Shown: piece after piece, positions 8,256 through 17,187 of the stretch
How positions within the stretch are numbered: the stretch's first letter is position 1
Layout: the number at the start of each line of letters is the position of its first letter
Origin: Longimicrobiales bacterium
GTDB lineage: Bacteria > Gemmatimonadota > Gemmatimonadetes > Longimicrobiales > Gaopeijiaceae
Assembly (NCBI GenBank): GCA_028822645.1
Contig: JAPKDG010000020.1
Span: 1-34,346 of the forward strand
Length of the DNA stretch: 34,346 nt
Reading direction: 5' to 3'
Made by a program: the position numbers and the translations under genes
Notes under the pieces: generated by a model
Told to the model about the DNA's origin: nothing
Databases searched by the model: none
Seen by the model: the letters and a program-made list of their open reading frames with translations, nothing else

Positions 8256-9250
8256 AAAGTAGAGATTCAGTTCTAAGAGGGAATAATTCAAACCGAGAGA
8301 GTACAGGGTCAGAATCGGATTTGATAGCGAGAATGCTCACGGGTATGGAAGGATTGGATGCACGCATTCTTTTAGGTGCGGGGGATGATGCGGCTGTGTT
8401 TAAAAATAAACAGACTGCAGTCAGTACGGACTTGACTATAGAAGATATCCATTTTCGTCGCGATTGGATTGACTTGCATGAGGTTGGTTTCAGGGCAGTG
8501 ATGTCCGCCATAAGTGACCTTGCAGCTATGGCCGCAGATCCATTTGGAGTCCTGATTTCCTTGGCACTTCCGCAGAAAGAATCCCGGGAGATTTTAGAGG
8601 GGCTGACTACTGGTATTCAAGAAGCTGTAAGAAAAGTTGGAGCATCTTTGATCGGAGGAGACTTGAGTAGCTCTCCAGGACCGATAGTGATAGATGTCAC
8701 TGTTCTAGGCGAGATAAAAGACTTGGTCACTCGGACAGGTATTTCCAAGGGGGATGAAATTTGGGTTACTGGTGTGTTAGGAGGAGCGGCAGGAGCCGTG
8801 AAGATTTGGCTGTCTGGTGGAAATCCCAGCATGGATTTGAGAAATGCTTTTACGCGAACTCCGTCTCGAGTTTCAGAGGCTCGTTGGCTGGTAGAAAATG
8901 CAGGGATTAGGACGATGATAGATATATCTGATGGCCTCCTAAGAGATGTTAACCACTTGGCTGACGCTTCTGACGTGCGCATTGTGATTGAGTCGAATGA
9001 AATACCTATACACCCAGGTCTTGATTCTGATATTGCCTTGAGTCTTGGGATGTCTGGGGGTGAAGACTATGAGTTGTGTCTGGTTTGTGAGAAGGGGATT
9101 TTGAATCCATTGGTGAATGTTTTTGAAGAAAAATTCGGTGTGCGACTAACTAGAGTAGGTTATGTTGAAGAAGGTTCTGGAATCGAGATAAAAGGGAGCT
9201 ACACAGGGTCGTCAAACGGCATCTTGGGGTTTGACCATTTCTTAATCTAG
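8252..9250 (+). CDS. thiL: Thiamine-monophosphate kinase
   Basis: Phosphorylates thiamine monophosphate to the active cofactor thiamine diphosphate using ATP. The 332 residues match ThiL. Seen in order: GAGDDAAVF with metal-binding aspartates, STDLTIEDIHFRRDW, the long motif AVMSAISDLAAMAADP, GGDLSSSPGP, DISDGLLRDVNHLA and GGEDYEL. The ATG overlaps the stop of the repair enzyme (ATGA), so the two are probably translationally coupled. No other thiamine gene is present, so this gene rides in a housekeeping operon. Confidence 0.96.
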   Translation: MKSRDSVLRGNNSNRESTGSESDLIARMLTGMEGLDARILLGAGDDAAVFKNKQTAVSTDLTIEDIHFRRDWIDLHEVGFRAVMSAISDLAAMAADPFGVLISLALPQKESREILEGLTTGIQEAVRKVGASLIGGDLSSSPGPIVIDVTVLGEIKDLVTRTGISKGDEIWVTGVLGGAAGAVKIWLSGGNPSMDLRNAFTRTPSRVSEARWLVENAGIRTMIDISDGLLRDVNHLADASDVRIVIESNEIPIHPGLDSDIALSLGMSGGEDYELCLVCEKGILNPLVNVFEEKFGVRLTRVGYVEEGSGIEIKGSYTGSSNGILGFDHFLI

Positions 9251-9258
9251 GAGCATTA

Positions 9259-9981
9259 GTGCTTAGGTCTGCTTGGGTATTAGTTGCGAGTTTTTTCGTC
9301 ACCCTGGGTTACGCCATAAAGCTTAGCGCTCTGTTGAGTTTCGGGAAGGCGGACCCTCTATGTGGTCGTTGTGATTCCGTAGCTCGGAAATGGTCTCGGT
9401 CTATCCTGGGAATAGCTGGCGTTTCAGTAGTTATTGAGGGTACGGAAAACCTGGACTCATCGGTTTCATGTATTGTGGTGGCCAATCACGAGTCATGGTT
9501 TGATGTGTGGGCACTGATGGCGTGTTTGCCGATCAATGGTAAATTTGTTGCCAAATATGAACTGACAGCTATTCCTCTGTTCGGTTCTTTTCTCCGAGAT
9601 TGTGGACATGTTGCTATCGATAGAATGAATAGAGACACTGCTGTCCGATCTATGCGGACGATAGTTGAAAGAATGAATAAGAAAATTCTGCAGGTAATAA
9701 TTTTTGCTGAAGGAACGAGATCTGCGGACGGTGAACTTCAACCCTTCAAGAAGGGCCCTTTCGTTCTGGCCATAGAGGCCGGCGTTCCGGTTGTGCCTGT
9801 ATCCATTATTGGGAGCAGAGAAATTATGCCGAAAGGATCTTTCTTGATCAGCAGGGGTGAGATTACTGTAAGGGTGGGAGAACCTATTTCAGTTGTTGGG
9901 CTGGTGTATGAAGACAGGGATCATTTGAGAGAAATCGCTCAGGCCGCAGTGGCTGAGTTGAAGGGAAGACAAAAGGTCTAG
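9259..9981 (+). CDS. plsC: 1-acyl-sn-glycerol-3-phosphate acyltransferase
   Basis: Adds the second acyl chain to lysophosphatidic acid to make phosphatidic acid at the inner membrane. Of 240 residues, about 5-27 are hydrophobic and should anchor the protein. The acyltransferase motif HxxxxD is His77 to Asp82 (NHESWFD). The substrate-binding motif FAEGTRS spans 149-155, followed by FKKGPFVLAIEAGVPVVPV. The start is GTG at 9259, with AGGAG (9249-9253) overlapping the thiL stop codon at ideal spacing. The gap to thiL is only 8 bp, so both are co-transcribed. Confidence 0.94.
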   Translation: MLRSAWVLVASFFVTLGYAIKLSALLSFGKADPLCGRCDSVARKWSRSILGIAGVSVVIEGTENLDSSVSCIVVANHESWFDVWALMACLPINGKFVAKYELTAIPLFGSFLRDCGHVAIDRMNRDTAVRSMRTIVERMNKKILQVIIFAEGTRSADGELQPFKKGPFVLAIEAGVPVVPVSIIGSREIMPKGSFLISRGEITVRVGEPISVVGLVYEDRDHLREIAQAAVAELKGRQKV

Positions 9982-10017
9982 TTTTCAGTTGTCGAGAGAT
10001 AGTTAAATTATTCATAC

Positions 10018-10023
10018 TATAAT
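10018..10023 (+). promoter_or_regulatory. Possible -10 box before eno
   Basis: A perfect TATAAT lies 24 bp upstream of the eno TTG start in the AT-rich plsC-eno gap. No -35 hexamer is found at 16-18 bp; the nearest, TTGTCG at 9989, is 23 bp away. It is a candidate promoter on the strength of the -10 alone. Confidence 0.3.
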
Positions 10024-10046
10024 AATGCTTTAACTTATGGAGGGAA

Positions 10047-11330
10047 TTGAAATTGCCGTTGATCGAAGATGTTAAGGGAAGAGAGATCCTTGATTCGAGG
10101 GGGAACCCTACTGTTGAAGTAGAAGTGACAGTTGAAACTGGTCAGAAGGGACGTGCTTCCGTCCCCAGTGGAGCTTCTACTGGGCAATACGAAGCCGTTG
10201 AGAAGAGAGATAAGGATCCCGACAGATATGACGGCAAAGGTGTCCTCGAAGTTGTAAAATCTGTTAACGGTGAAATCCGCGATGCTATCAATGGTTTGGA
10301 AATTGTAAACCAAGCTGAACTAGACGGTATCATGATCGACTTGGACGGCACTTCAAACAAAGCTCGATTGGGGGCAAATGGTATATTGGGAGTGTCAATC
10401 GCTCTGGCCAGAGCGGCAGCAGCGAGTATGAACCTGCCACTATATCGTTACCTGAGTGAAACCAACCCAACGGGCCTCCCGGTACCTATGATGAATATAT
10501 TGAATGGCGGTATGCATTCATCTAATAATGTTGACATACAGGAATTTATGGTCATGCCGGTGGGATTTGACTCTTTCTCCGAGGGATTGCGTTCTGGGGT
10601 GGAGATTTTTCATGAACTCAGGAAAATTCTTTCAGAGTTGGGCCTTAACACTTCTGTGGGTGACGAAGGTGGTTTTGCACCAGATTTGGCTAGCAATGAG
10701 GAAGCGATAGAGTTGGTGATTCGGGCGATTGAAAGAGCTGGATTTGAACCTGGCAAAGATGTTGTGATAGCACTAGATATAGCTGCGACAGAATGGTTGG
10801 AAGAAGAGGAGTACGTGTTTCGTTGGTCTTCTGGAAACAGATTGAATTCTCTGGATATGGTTGATCATTGGAGCCAGTGGATAGAGAAATATCCCATTAG
10901 ATCCTTAGAGGACCCTTTGGATGAAAATGATTGGCTCGGCTGGAAAAATCTTACCGCAGCAGTGGCGAGTGATGTACAGCTTGTTGGGGATGATATCTTT
11001 GTGACTAATGTCGAGAAACTAGCTCGAGGTGTCAGTGAAACTGTAGCTAACAGTATCTTAATCAAAGCGAATCAGATAGGGACCCTAACAGAAACTTTGA
11101 ACACGATAAGATTGGCTAGGGAGTCTGGATATCGATCTGTGATCTCTCACAGATCTGGAGAGACAGAAGATACCTTTATCGCTGATCTTGCTGTTGCCAC
11201 AGGAGTAAGACAAATAAAGACCGGAAGTGCAAGCAGGACCGATAGAGTGGCAAAATATAATCAGTTATTAAGGATTGAAGAATCCCTGGGCTCCAGCGCG
11301 GTTTACCCTGGTAGAGATCTTTGGCCCTAA
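10047..11330 (+). CDS. eno: Enolase (phosphopyruvate hydratase)
   Basis: Interconverts 2-phosphoglycerate and phosphoenolpyruvate in glycolysis. The 427 residues match bacterial enolase. Motifs in order: [17 protein letters not shown], the mobile loop SGASTG (41-46), GDEGGFAP (205-212), a Mg ligand at Asp244 in [27 protein letters not shown], the lysine-bearing [14 protein letters not shown] and SHRSGETED. There is no ATG start. GGAGGG at 10039-10044 is only 2 bp from the TTG at 10047, and the in-frame TTG at 10053 is better spaced, so the true start may be two codons later. The stop TAA shares one base with the ftsB ATG. Confidence 0.96.
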   Translation: MKLPLIEDVKGREILDSRGNPTVEVEVTVETGQKGRASVPSGASTGQYEAVEKRDKDPDRYDGKGVLEVVKSVNGEIRDAINGLEIVNQAELDGIMIDLDGTSNKARLGANGILGVSIALARAAAASMNLPLYRYLSETNPTGLPVPMMNILNGGMHSSNNVDIQEFMVMPVGFDSFSEGLRSGVEIFHELRKILSELGLNTSVGDEGGFAPDLASNEEAIELVIRAIERAGFEPGKDVVIALDIAATEWLEEEEYVFRWSSGNRLNSLDMVDHWSQWIEKYPIRSLEDPLDENDWLGWKNLTAAVASDVQLVGDDIFVTNVEKLARGVSETVANSILIKANQIGTLTETLNTIRLARESGYRSVISHRSGETEDTFIADLAVATGVRQIKTGSASRTDRVAKYNQLLRIEESLGSSAVYPGRDLWP

Positions 11331-11620
11331 TGAAAAAATTAATTGTGTGGGTGTTGCTAGCGTTTTCCATATATATTGCAGTTTTTGGTGGAGAATATAG
11401 CGTCCTTGAAGTCAGAAGGGTTCGACAGGAACAAAGCAGATTGGTGCAGCAGCTAAATGACTTAAAGCAAGAGAACGACTCTCTTAAAATCCATGTAGAG
11501 GAGGTGGAATTCGATTCTGCCAGAATAGAATATTTGGCTCGTACAAGGTATGGCATGATCCGAGAAGGAGAGACCGTGTACATAATTGCTGCACCAAAAG
11601 ATTCTGTGAACAATTTTTAG
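11330..11620 (+). CDS. ftsB: Septum formation initiator, FtsB/DivIC type
   Basis: Small bitopic division protein that, in characterised bacteria, links FtsL and FtsQ at the septum. The 96 residues show a short cytoplasmic start (MKKL), one membrane segment (about 4-20), then a coiled coil of roughly 25-60 rich in Q, L and E. The conserved tail YLARTRYGMIREGETVYII closes it. The ATG at 11330 overlaps the eno TAA by one base; no separate ribosome binding site is evident, so translation is likely coupled to eno. The eno-ftsB order is common in bacteria and supports the call. Confidence 0.92.
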   Translation: MKKLIVWVLLAFSIYIAVFGGEYSVLEVRRVRQEQSRLVQQLNDLKQENDSLKIHVEEVEFDSARIEYLARTRYGMIREGETVYIIAAPKDSVNNF

Positions 11621-11740
11621 AATCATTAAGCATGTTGGTGATAAGCTCGTGCATTTATTTTAGCAAGGGTTTTAGGCAAGTAGAAGTTTGCCTTGACACC
11701 TAGGGGTACTCTTTTGAGGTTTGGAGAGTTCAAGGAAAAG

Positions 11741-11814
11741 GGCGGAGTAGCTCAGTTGGTTAGAGCAGCGGAATCATAATCCGAAGGTCGGGGGTTCAAA
11801 TCCCTCCTCCGCTA
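11741..11814 (+). tRNA. tRNA-Met (CAU), elongator type
   Basis: A full cloverleaf: acceptor GGCGGAG with CTCCGCT (a G-U pair at 1-72), D arm AGCTCAGTTGGTTAGAGC, anticodon loop ATCATAA with CAU at 11775-11777, and T arm GGGGG-TTCAAAT-CCCTC. The discriminator is A at 11814 and CCA is not encoded. CAU can also mean tRNA-Ile2, which TilS modifies, and tilS lies about 1 kb downstream. The G4-C69 and G5-C68 pairs differ from the E. coli tRNA-Ile2 type, so elongator Met is favoured. A TTGACA at 11693 may be its -35, with no good -10 seen. Confidence 0.93.
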
Positions 11815-11931
11815 TTATCCTTCTCCTGTAGGTCAAGGAAGGTTTAGGGGACTTTCCTGGCGAAAAGAGCGGCTCCTGATTATCTCAAATGTTCATTATG
11901 GCATCGATTACCTTATGGGTTTAAATGGCTT

Positions 11932-12762
11932 GTGAGTCACTTACGAAGAGAAAGGCCTGGACATGTGTACTTTGCTGGTCCTCCATTGCTGATTGCTCAT
12001 CGAGGTGGAGCGAAAATGGCACCTGAGAATACCATGGAAGCGTTTCGTGCGGCCGTGGAGACTTGGGGTGCTGATATTTTGGAAACAGATGCTCGTCTCA
12101 CCCGGGATGGCAGGGTCGTGCTCATCCATGACGCTACCGCAGATCGGACTTGTGACAGATCGGGTGTGATAAATCAAATGAAATGGTCTGAGGTCAATGA
12201 ACTCGATGCGGGTTATAACTTTAGAAACCTCAAGAATCAAAGCAGTTTCCGAGGGAGAGGGGCTAGAGTCCCTCTCCTAGAGGAAGTTCTAGAGACATTC
12301 CCCGGTATGAGAATAAATGTAGAAGCAAAATGTCCCGAAGTAGCAGGACCTTTGGTCACAGTTATTAGGAGACAAAATGCTGAAAACAGGGTTCTTTTGG
12401 CTGCGAAGATAGAGTCTGATCGAAAACAAATTGATTCTTATAGTGGTCCCTGGGGGGCTTCAAGGCGAGAGATAGCTCGTTTTTGGGCTACGAGGCATTT
12501 GGGGTTGTTGAACTATTTCCACCCAACATTCGATGCCTTGCAGGTGCCCGAGTTCTGGAATGGCATAAGGGTCGTTACACCTGATTTCGTCAGGGATGCA
12601 CATAGCTTCAATATTCCAGTCCATGTGTGGATTGTTGATCGAGCGGAAGATATCAGAAGACTCCTTTCTTGGGGTGTTGATGGGATACAATCAGATCGCT
12701 TGGATGTTCTTTCCAGTGTCCTTAAAGATATGGTTGACAATAAATACTCTCATGTCATCTGA
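11932..12762 (+). CDS. Glycerophosphodiester phosphodiesterase family protein
   Basis: Hydrolyses glycerophosphodiesters to glycerol-3-phosphate and an alcohol (UgpQ/GDPD fold). The 276 residues show the catalytic set: HRGG at 23-26, PENT at 31-34, Glu51 and Asp53 in LETDARLT, His66-Asp67, and NVEAKCPE. The C-terminal VHVWIVDRAEDIRRLLSWGVDGIQSD is partly visible as the closing TIM-barrel strands. There is no signal peptide, so it acts in the cytoplasm. The GTG start at 11932 has no clear ribosome binding site. Its end overlaps the tilS start by 11 bp, tying the two together. Confidence 0.9.
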   Translation: MSHLRRERPGHVYFAGPPLLIAHRGGAKMAPENTMEAFRAAVETWGADILETDARLTRDGRVVLIHDATADRTCDRSGVINQMKWSEVNELDAGYNFRNLKNQSSFRGRGARVPLLEEVLETFPGMRINVEAKCPEVAGPLVTVIRRQNAENRVLLAAKIESDRKQIDSYSGPWGASRREIARFWATRHLGLLNYFHPTFDALQVPEFWNGIRVVTPDFVRDAHSFNIPVHVWIVDRAEDIRRLLSWGVDGIQSDRLDVLSSVLKDMVDNKYSHVI

Positions 12763-14134
12763 ACTTAACCGCAAGTTCAGTGACCACCTGAAGGAAAAAG
12801 AGTTTTTCTCTAAAACTGACGGTATACTAGTAGGTGTTTCTGGAGGTCTTGACTCTTTAGCCCTACTGCATCTCCTCCATTTTGGCCCTGTCTTCAAAGG
12901 TTTGAAGTTAGTAGTGGGTCACTTCGACCATGGCATGAGACAGCGGAGTAATCGTGATGCTCTATGGGTTAGAGGTCTAGCTAAATCTTGGGGGATTGAC
13001 TGTGAGATTGGACAAGCCAACACCAGTCTGTCCAGTGAAAATGATGCGAGGAAGGCTCGGTATAGGTTTTTTGAAAAAACCAGGATCTCTTGGGGATTAA
13101 AATGGGTGCTTACAGCTCATCACGCTGATGATCAAGCTGAGACGGTTTTATTCAGAATACTACGTGGGACAGGTCTGTTGGGACTGAAAGGTATACCAGA
13201 ATCTAGATCACCTGGAATAATACGCCCCTTGCTTCCCTTCTGTAGAAGTGAATTGGAGAGCTATGCGGAGGAGGTAGGAATTCAGTCGCTACAGGACCCT
13301 ACGAATTTGGATACAAGATTTGCTCGAAATGCACTTCGTAACGAAATTTTGCCGCGAATTGAGGAGACTGTGGCAGCAAACGCACGTTCTTCTCTAGTCC
13401 AACTCGGCCAGATTGCTCATGAGAGCCAGAATGCTTGGAACTCAGTACTTCGAAATGTTTATGACGACCTGATATTGAGTAGCAATATAGATAGGATTGT
13501 TCTAGACAGAGGTGTGTTCCTGTCCTTTAATGACAGCGCGTGCGCAATCATATTAAGAGATCTGGCCAGGCAACGGCTCGATTCCAGTCTGACTGAAGCT
13601 GCCACGCGTGCTGCACTGGCTTTTGCTAGAACTTCCCAAAGTGGCTGTAGCTTCCAGTTGGGGAGCTCGGTCTGGCTGCATCGGTCGTTTGATCGATTCT
13701 TTTTTGGAGGAATAAAAGAAGACCAAGCCGATCAGTCATTTGAGATAAAAATGCCAGGAATTGGCATGTCTAATCTGAAGCTAGGAGGAAAAAAGTGGCA
13801 TGCTTCCTGGTCGACGGAGATTGTCTTGCAAGAACCTTTGTGTGAGAATTTTTCGTTGGAAGATCTTGTATTTCCATTGCAGATTAGAAGTTGGGAGCCT
13901 GGAGATAGAATGAGGCACTCCTATGGCTCGAAGAAACTAAAAAAAATTTTCAGTGAAAAGAGGGTTTCGCTCGAGAAGCGTTTGCAGACACCTATAGTAG
14001 TCGATGCTATGGGAAGAACAATATGGGTTCCAGGAGTTTCCAGAACTTCTTTGTTTGTTGTGGGTAAAGAGACTGGAAGATTTTCTATCTCTGTTTCCAA
14101 CTCGGACGAGGAAGAAGATCTAGTGGTCTTTTGA
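12752..14134 (+). CDS. tilS: tRNA(Ile)-lysidine synthetase
   Basis: Attaches lysine to C34 of tRNA-Ile2(CAU), switching it from Met to Ile decoding of AUA; essential in most bacteria. About 460 residues. The ATP-pyrophosphatase loop SGGLDS is at 30-35, followed by GHFDHGMRQ and HHADDQAETVLFRILRGTGL. The C-terminal TilS domain shows RSWEPGDRM, LKKIFSEKRV and WVPGVSRT. I start at the ATG at 12752, since the longer frame from 12596 would overlap the phosphodiesterase heavily. An in-frame TTG at 12734 is possible. There is no obvious ribosome binding site, so coupling to the upstream gene is likely. Confidence 0.94.
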   Translation: MSSELNRKFSDHLKEKEFFSKTDGILVGVSGGLDSLALLHLLHFGPVFKGLKLVVGHFDHGMRQRSNRDALWVRGLAKSWGIDCEIGQANTSLSSENDARKARYRFFEKTRISWGLKWVLTAHHADDQAETVLFRILRGTGLLGLKGIPESRSPGIIRPLLPFCRSELESYAEEVGIQSLQDPTNLDTRFARNALRNEILPRIEETVAANARSSLVQLGQIAHESQNAWNSVLRNVYDDLILSSNIDRIVLDRGVFLSFNDSACAIILRDLARQRLDSSLTEAATRAALAFARTSQSGCSFQLGSSVWLHRSFDRFFFGGIKEDQADQSFEIKMPGIGMSNLKLGGKKWHASWSTEIVLQEPLCENFSLEDLVFPLQIRSWEPGDRMRHSYGSKKLKKIFSEKRVSLEKRLQTPIVVDAMGRTIWVPGVSRTSLFVVGKETGRFSISVSNSDEEEDLVVF

Positions 14135-14159
14135 AATTTGTTGTACCGATCTAAGTTTT

Positions 14160-14185
14160 ATAAGGAACAATAGCAACTTCCTTAT
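14160..14185. other. Inverted repeat between tilS and ftsH
   Basis: ATAAGGAA (14160-14167) and TTCCTTAT (14178-14185) are perfect 8-bp arms separated by 10 bp. No T run follows, so this is not a clear terminator; it could be an operator for the ftsH promoter region or a weak RNA hairpin. Confidence 0.35.
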
Positions 14186-14248
14186 TCTGGGATATATAGC
14201 GAACTTGTGTTGATGACAATAACAATTCAAATGGTTTCTTAAACAAAT

Positions 14249-16243
14249 ATGACGGGAAAAAATCAAGCACCGAAAGCTACCGAGAATTCACCGATGAGTA
14301 GGTTGTCTAAAAATGGTGCCCTCGTTGGCATTTTACTCATTGTACTTTTACTGTCAAGCCAATTCTTCAATGGCCAGGAGAACGGGGTAGCCGAGTTCAC
14401 TTACACTGAGTTCAGGAATCAGTTAGAGAGAGATAATATTCTGGAAGTGGAAGTTATAGAAGGCAAGAAAATAGTAGGTGAATTGAGGGTCCCTTACGTT
14501 TCTAATGGTGAGGATTTCCAAGACTTCACGACAATGCTTCCCGGTGAAATGAGTGCTACGCTATTGGCTGAATTGGAACAGCAAAATGTTGTAATCTCAG
14601 GGAAAGAGGAAGTCCAAACATGGGGATCGATCCTCTTGGGTTTTCTACCCTGGTTGCTTTTCCTGGCCTTTTGGATCTGGATATTTAGGACCATGCAGGC
14701 TGGCGGAAACAAGGCTTTCCAATTCGGAAAGTCGAAAGCCAAGCTGATTTCTCCTGATACTCCCAAGGTTACATTTGCCGATGTCGCAGGGGCAGATGAA
14801 GCAAAGACTGAACTTCAGGAGATCATCGAATTCCTCCGAGCTCCTGAGAAATTTGCCAAGTTAGGTGGACGACTTCCCAAGGGAGTGTTATTAGTCGGTC
14901 CCCCAGGGACAGGAAAAACACTATTAGCTCGTGCCGTTGCTGGTGAAGCAGAGCGCCCATTCTTCCAGATGTCTGGGTCTGATTTTGTCGAAATGTTTGT
15001 AGGTGTGGGTGCCTCCCGGGTAAGAGATCTCTTTGAGCAAGGTGCAGCCAATGCTCCTTGTATCATGTTTATTGATGAAATTGATGCTGTGGGAAGGCAC
15101 AGAGGTGCCGGGTTAGGTGGGGGGCATGATGAACGAGAACAAACTCTCAATGCATTGTTAGTGCAAATGGATGGTTTTGAGACGAATGCCGGCGTGATCT
15201 TGCTAGCGGCTACAAATCGACCAGATGTACTGGACCCAGCGCTCCTGAGGCCTGGCCGCTTTGATAGACAGGTTGTAGTGGACCCTCCGGACCTGAGGGG
15301 CAGAGAAGGCATTCTCGGAGTGCACGCAAGAAAGCTTCCTCTAGATACTGATGTAGACCTAAAGACGGTAGCTAAAGGAACTCCGGGATTGAGTGGTGCA
15401 GACTTGGAAAATATCTGCAACGAAGCGGCTCTTCTGGCGGCCAGGGACGACAGTGAAAAGGTGGAAATGAAGCATTTTGAAGATGCTAAAGATAAAGTGA
15501 TGCTGGGGACTGAGAGAAGAAGTATGGTGCTGACTGACTCGGAACGAGAGCTTACTGCTTATCACGAGGCAGGCCACGCTGCTGTGGCACTTCGTCTCCC
15601 AGGTTTAGACCCACTGCACAAAGTCACTATAATACCTAGAGGTCGGGCATTAGGGATTACAGCCAGTTTACCTAGAGAGGATCGTCATACTTATAGTAAG
15701 GACTGGTTGGAAGGACAGCTCTGTATGCTTTTTGGAGGCCGAGTTGCCGAAGAGATGATTTTTGGACCGGAAAAGGTTACAACTGGGGCAAGTAACGACA
15801 TCGAGAGAGCCACGGCGATGGCCCGTCAGATGGTAACCCGATTTGGTATGTCCGAGGCGATTGGTCTAATGACAGTTGGACAAGCCGATCAAGAAGTTTT
15901 TCTCGGCAGAGAATTGGGTCAACGTCGTGAGGTTTCAGAGCAAAAGGCGCACGAGGTAGACCGAGAGATTAAAAGAATTCTGGATGAAGCTCTGGAGAAT
16001 ACTCGTACGATTCTGAAAACGCACGAGGATCTGCTCGAATCTTTGGCAAAAGCATTGTTGGAGAGAGAAACACTGAATGCAGATGAGATCCTTTTGTTGA
16101 ACGAGGGGAAAACCTTGCCTCCCTTAGAGGTAGAGGTAGAGGTAGAGGTAGAGGACTCCGAAAATACAGGCGATACCTCTGAAGAATCTTCGATACCACA
16201 GGAAATGGGGGAGGACACCTCAGGTGAGGAAATCTCTGACTGA
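14249..16243 (+). CDS. ftsH: ATP-dependent zinc metalloprotease FtsH
   Basis: Membrane-bound AAA+ protease that degrades misfolded membrane proteins and short-lived regulators. The 664 residues show membrane segments at about 24-40 and 126-148 with a periplasmic region between. Walker A is GPPGTGKT (217-224), Walker B includes IMFIDEID, and the second region of homology is [17 protein letters not shown]. The zinc motif HEAGH is at 439-443. The C-terminal tail is unusual: an in-frame hexamer repeat encodes alternating Glu-Val at 627-635, then an acidic, Ser/Thr-rich end. The ATG at 14249 has no purine-rich ribosome binding site. cdaA follows after 20 bp. Confidence 0.97.
   Translation: MTGKNQAPKATENSPMSRLSKNGALVGILLIVLLLSSQFFNGQENGVAEFTYTEFRNQLERDNILEVEVIEGKKIVGELRVPYVSNGEDFQDFTTMLPGEMSATLLAELEQQNVVISGKEEVQTWGSILLGFLPWLLFLAFWIWIFRTMQAGGNKAFQFGKSKAKLISPDTPKVTFADVAGADEAKTELQEIIEFLRAPEKFAKLGGRLPKGVLLVGPPGTGKTLLARAVAGEAERPFFQMSGSDFVEMFVGVGASRVRDLFEQGAANAPCIMFIDEIDAVGRHRGAGLGGGHDEREQTLNALLVQMDGFETNAGVILLAATNRPDVLDPALLRPGRFDRQVVVDPPDLRGREGILGVHARKLPLDTDVDLKTVAKGTPGLSGADLENICNEAALLAARDDSEKVEMKHFEDAKDKVMLGTERRSMVLTDSERELTAYHEAGHAAVALRLPGLDPLHKVTIIPRGRALGITASLPREDRHTYSKDWLEGQLCMLFGGRVAEEMIFGPEKVTTGASNDIERATAMARQMVTRFGMSEAIGLMTVGQADQEVFLGRELGQRREVSEQKAHEVDREIKRILDEALENTRTILKTHEDLLESLAKALLERETLNADEILLLNEGKTLPPLEVEVEVEVEDSENTGDTSEESSIPQEMGEDTSGEEISD
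16125..16154 (+). repeat. Hexamer tandem repeat, (TAGAGG)x5, in ftsH
   Basis: Five perfect copies of TAGAGG in a row. Read in frame, it encodes alternating Val-Glu in the disordered tail of FtsH. Because the unit is six bases, gain or loss of copies lengthens or shortens the tail without a frameshift. Confidence 0.95.
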
Positions 16244-16263
16244 AATACTGAGCACTTAGTCTA

Positions 16264-17019
16264 GTGGAACAGTTGTGGATCTTTGTTCCGGGTTGGCCTG
16301 AAGTTTTAGAAATTTTATTGGTTACTCTATTGTTTTTCCGTATCCTAATGGTAATCCAGAGAACCAGGGCAATGCAGATTCTGATGGGCCTCTTGGTTTT
16401 GGTAAGCGTCTATCTTTTTTCACAACTGCTAAATCTCGAACTTTTAGAGTATTTGCTCGAAACTGTGTTTCAGTACGGTGTGATCGCAGCCTTGGTTGTT
16501 TTTCAGCCAGAACTAAGGACCGCCTTGAGTAGTTTAGGAGGCAATCGGTGGTTTCGAGATTCTAAAGTAAGGCCGGAAGACCTATTGATCGAAAAAATAG
16601 TGTCAGCTGTCAAATTACTAGCCGAAAAAAACATTGGCGCCATTGTAGCCATTGAGAGGCAGATATCCTTGGACGAATATGGAGAGACGGGAAGTAGGGA
16701 GAAGATCAAAGTTTCTTCGGAAATACTGCAAACTATTTTTACTCCGGGAAGTCCGTTGCATGATGGAGCCGTAGTGATTGTAGGTGATGAGATTAGGTCA
16801 GCTGGAGCAATTCTTCCTCTGGGAAACTTTAGGATGCAGCACAAGAAACTTGGCACAAGGCACAGGGCAGCCATTGGTTTGAGCCAAGAAACAGACGCTA
16901 TAGTCATAGTGGTCAGCGAGGAAACTGGAAGGATTTCTGTTGCTAGGGAAGGTTCATTTCAGACTGGAATAGAGCCTTCTAGGCTTAGAGAAATACTGGC
17001 ACATGCCTTGCCAGGATAA
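16264..17019 (+). CDS. cdaA: Diadenylate cyclase (c-di-AMP synthase)
   Basis: Makes the second messenger c-di-AMP from two ATP at the inner membrane (CdaA/DisA_N domain). Of 251 residues, the first 82 contain membrane helices at about 12-30, 37-54 and 65-80. The catalytic DGA is at 167-169 and RHR at 199-201, preceded by GSPLH and LGT, as in active enzymes. The start is GTG at 16264, without a visible ribosome binding site. The usual partner genes cdaR (ybbR) and glmM are absent; here it follows ftsH by 20 bp. A consensus sigma-54 element is embedded in its last codons. Confidence 0.93.
   Translation: MEQLWIFVPGWPEVLEILLVTLLFFRILMVIQRTRAMQILMGLLVLVSVYLFSQLLNLELLEYLLETVFQYGVIAALVVFQPELRTALSSLGGNRWFRDSKVRPEDLLIEKIVSAVKLLAEKNIGAIVAIERQISLDEYGETGSREKIKVSSEILQTIFTPGSPLHDGAVVIVGDEIRSAGAILPLGNFRMQHKKLGTRHRAAIGLSQETDAIVIVVSEETGRISVAREGSFQTGIEPSRLREILAHALPG
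16997..17012 (+). promoter_or_regulatory. Candidate sigma-54 (-24/-12) promoter before exbB
   Basis: TGGCAC-ATGCC-TTGCC matches the sigma-54 consensus, with GG and GC separated by 10 bp as required. It lies in the last codons of cdaA, 175 bp before exbB. A second equally good match (8053-8068) lies inside the repair-enzyme gene and reads the same type of Leu-Ala-x-x-Leu-Pro codons, so chance is a serious alternative. Confidence 0.22.
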
Positions 17020-17133
17020 CCTGTAGATATCTAAGGACTAGCCAGCTTTAGTAGATCCATTTAGAATCATTTTTATTGGTACTATAGAAATTTTTGTGAA
17101 ACGGCACTAAATTGTCGCCATTCTTAGGGATGC

Positions 17134-17154
17134 CCTCGTCCTGTTAAGACGAGG
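17134..17154. other. Hairpin in the exbB leader
   Basis: CCTCGTC (17134-17140) and GACGAGG (17148-17154) form a perfect 7-bp stem with a 7-nt loop, 33 bp before the exbB start. TAAAATTG follows, so it is not a classical terminator. It could be an RNA structure in the leader or an operator. Confidence 0.4.
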
Positions 17155-17187
17155 TAAAATTGGACAACGTACACTAAGGAGTTCGGA

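Noticed and set aside
11693-11721. Full promoter for tRNA-Met
   Set aside because: TTGACA is a perfect -35, but no acceptable -10 lies 16-18 bp downstream.
14815-15420. 201-codon open frame opposite ftsH
   Set aside because: It mirrors the conserved AAA+ domain; its sequence is Ser/Pro-rich low-information shadow.
17093-17109. Second Rex site before exbB
   Set aside because: TTGTGAA is present, but the other half reads CACTAAA rather than TTCACAA.
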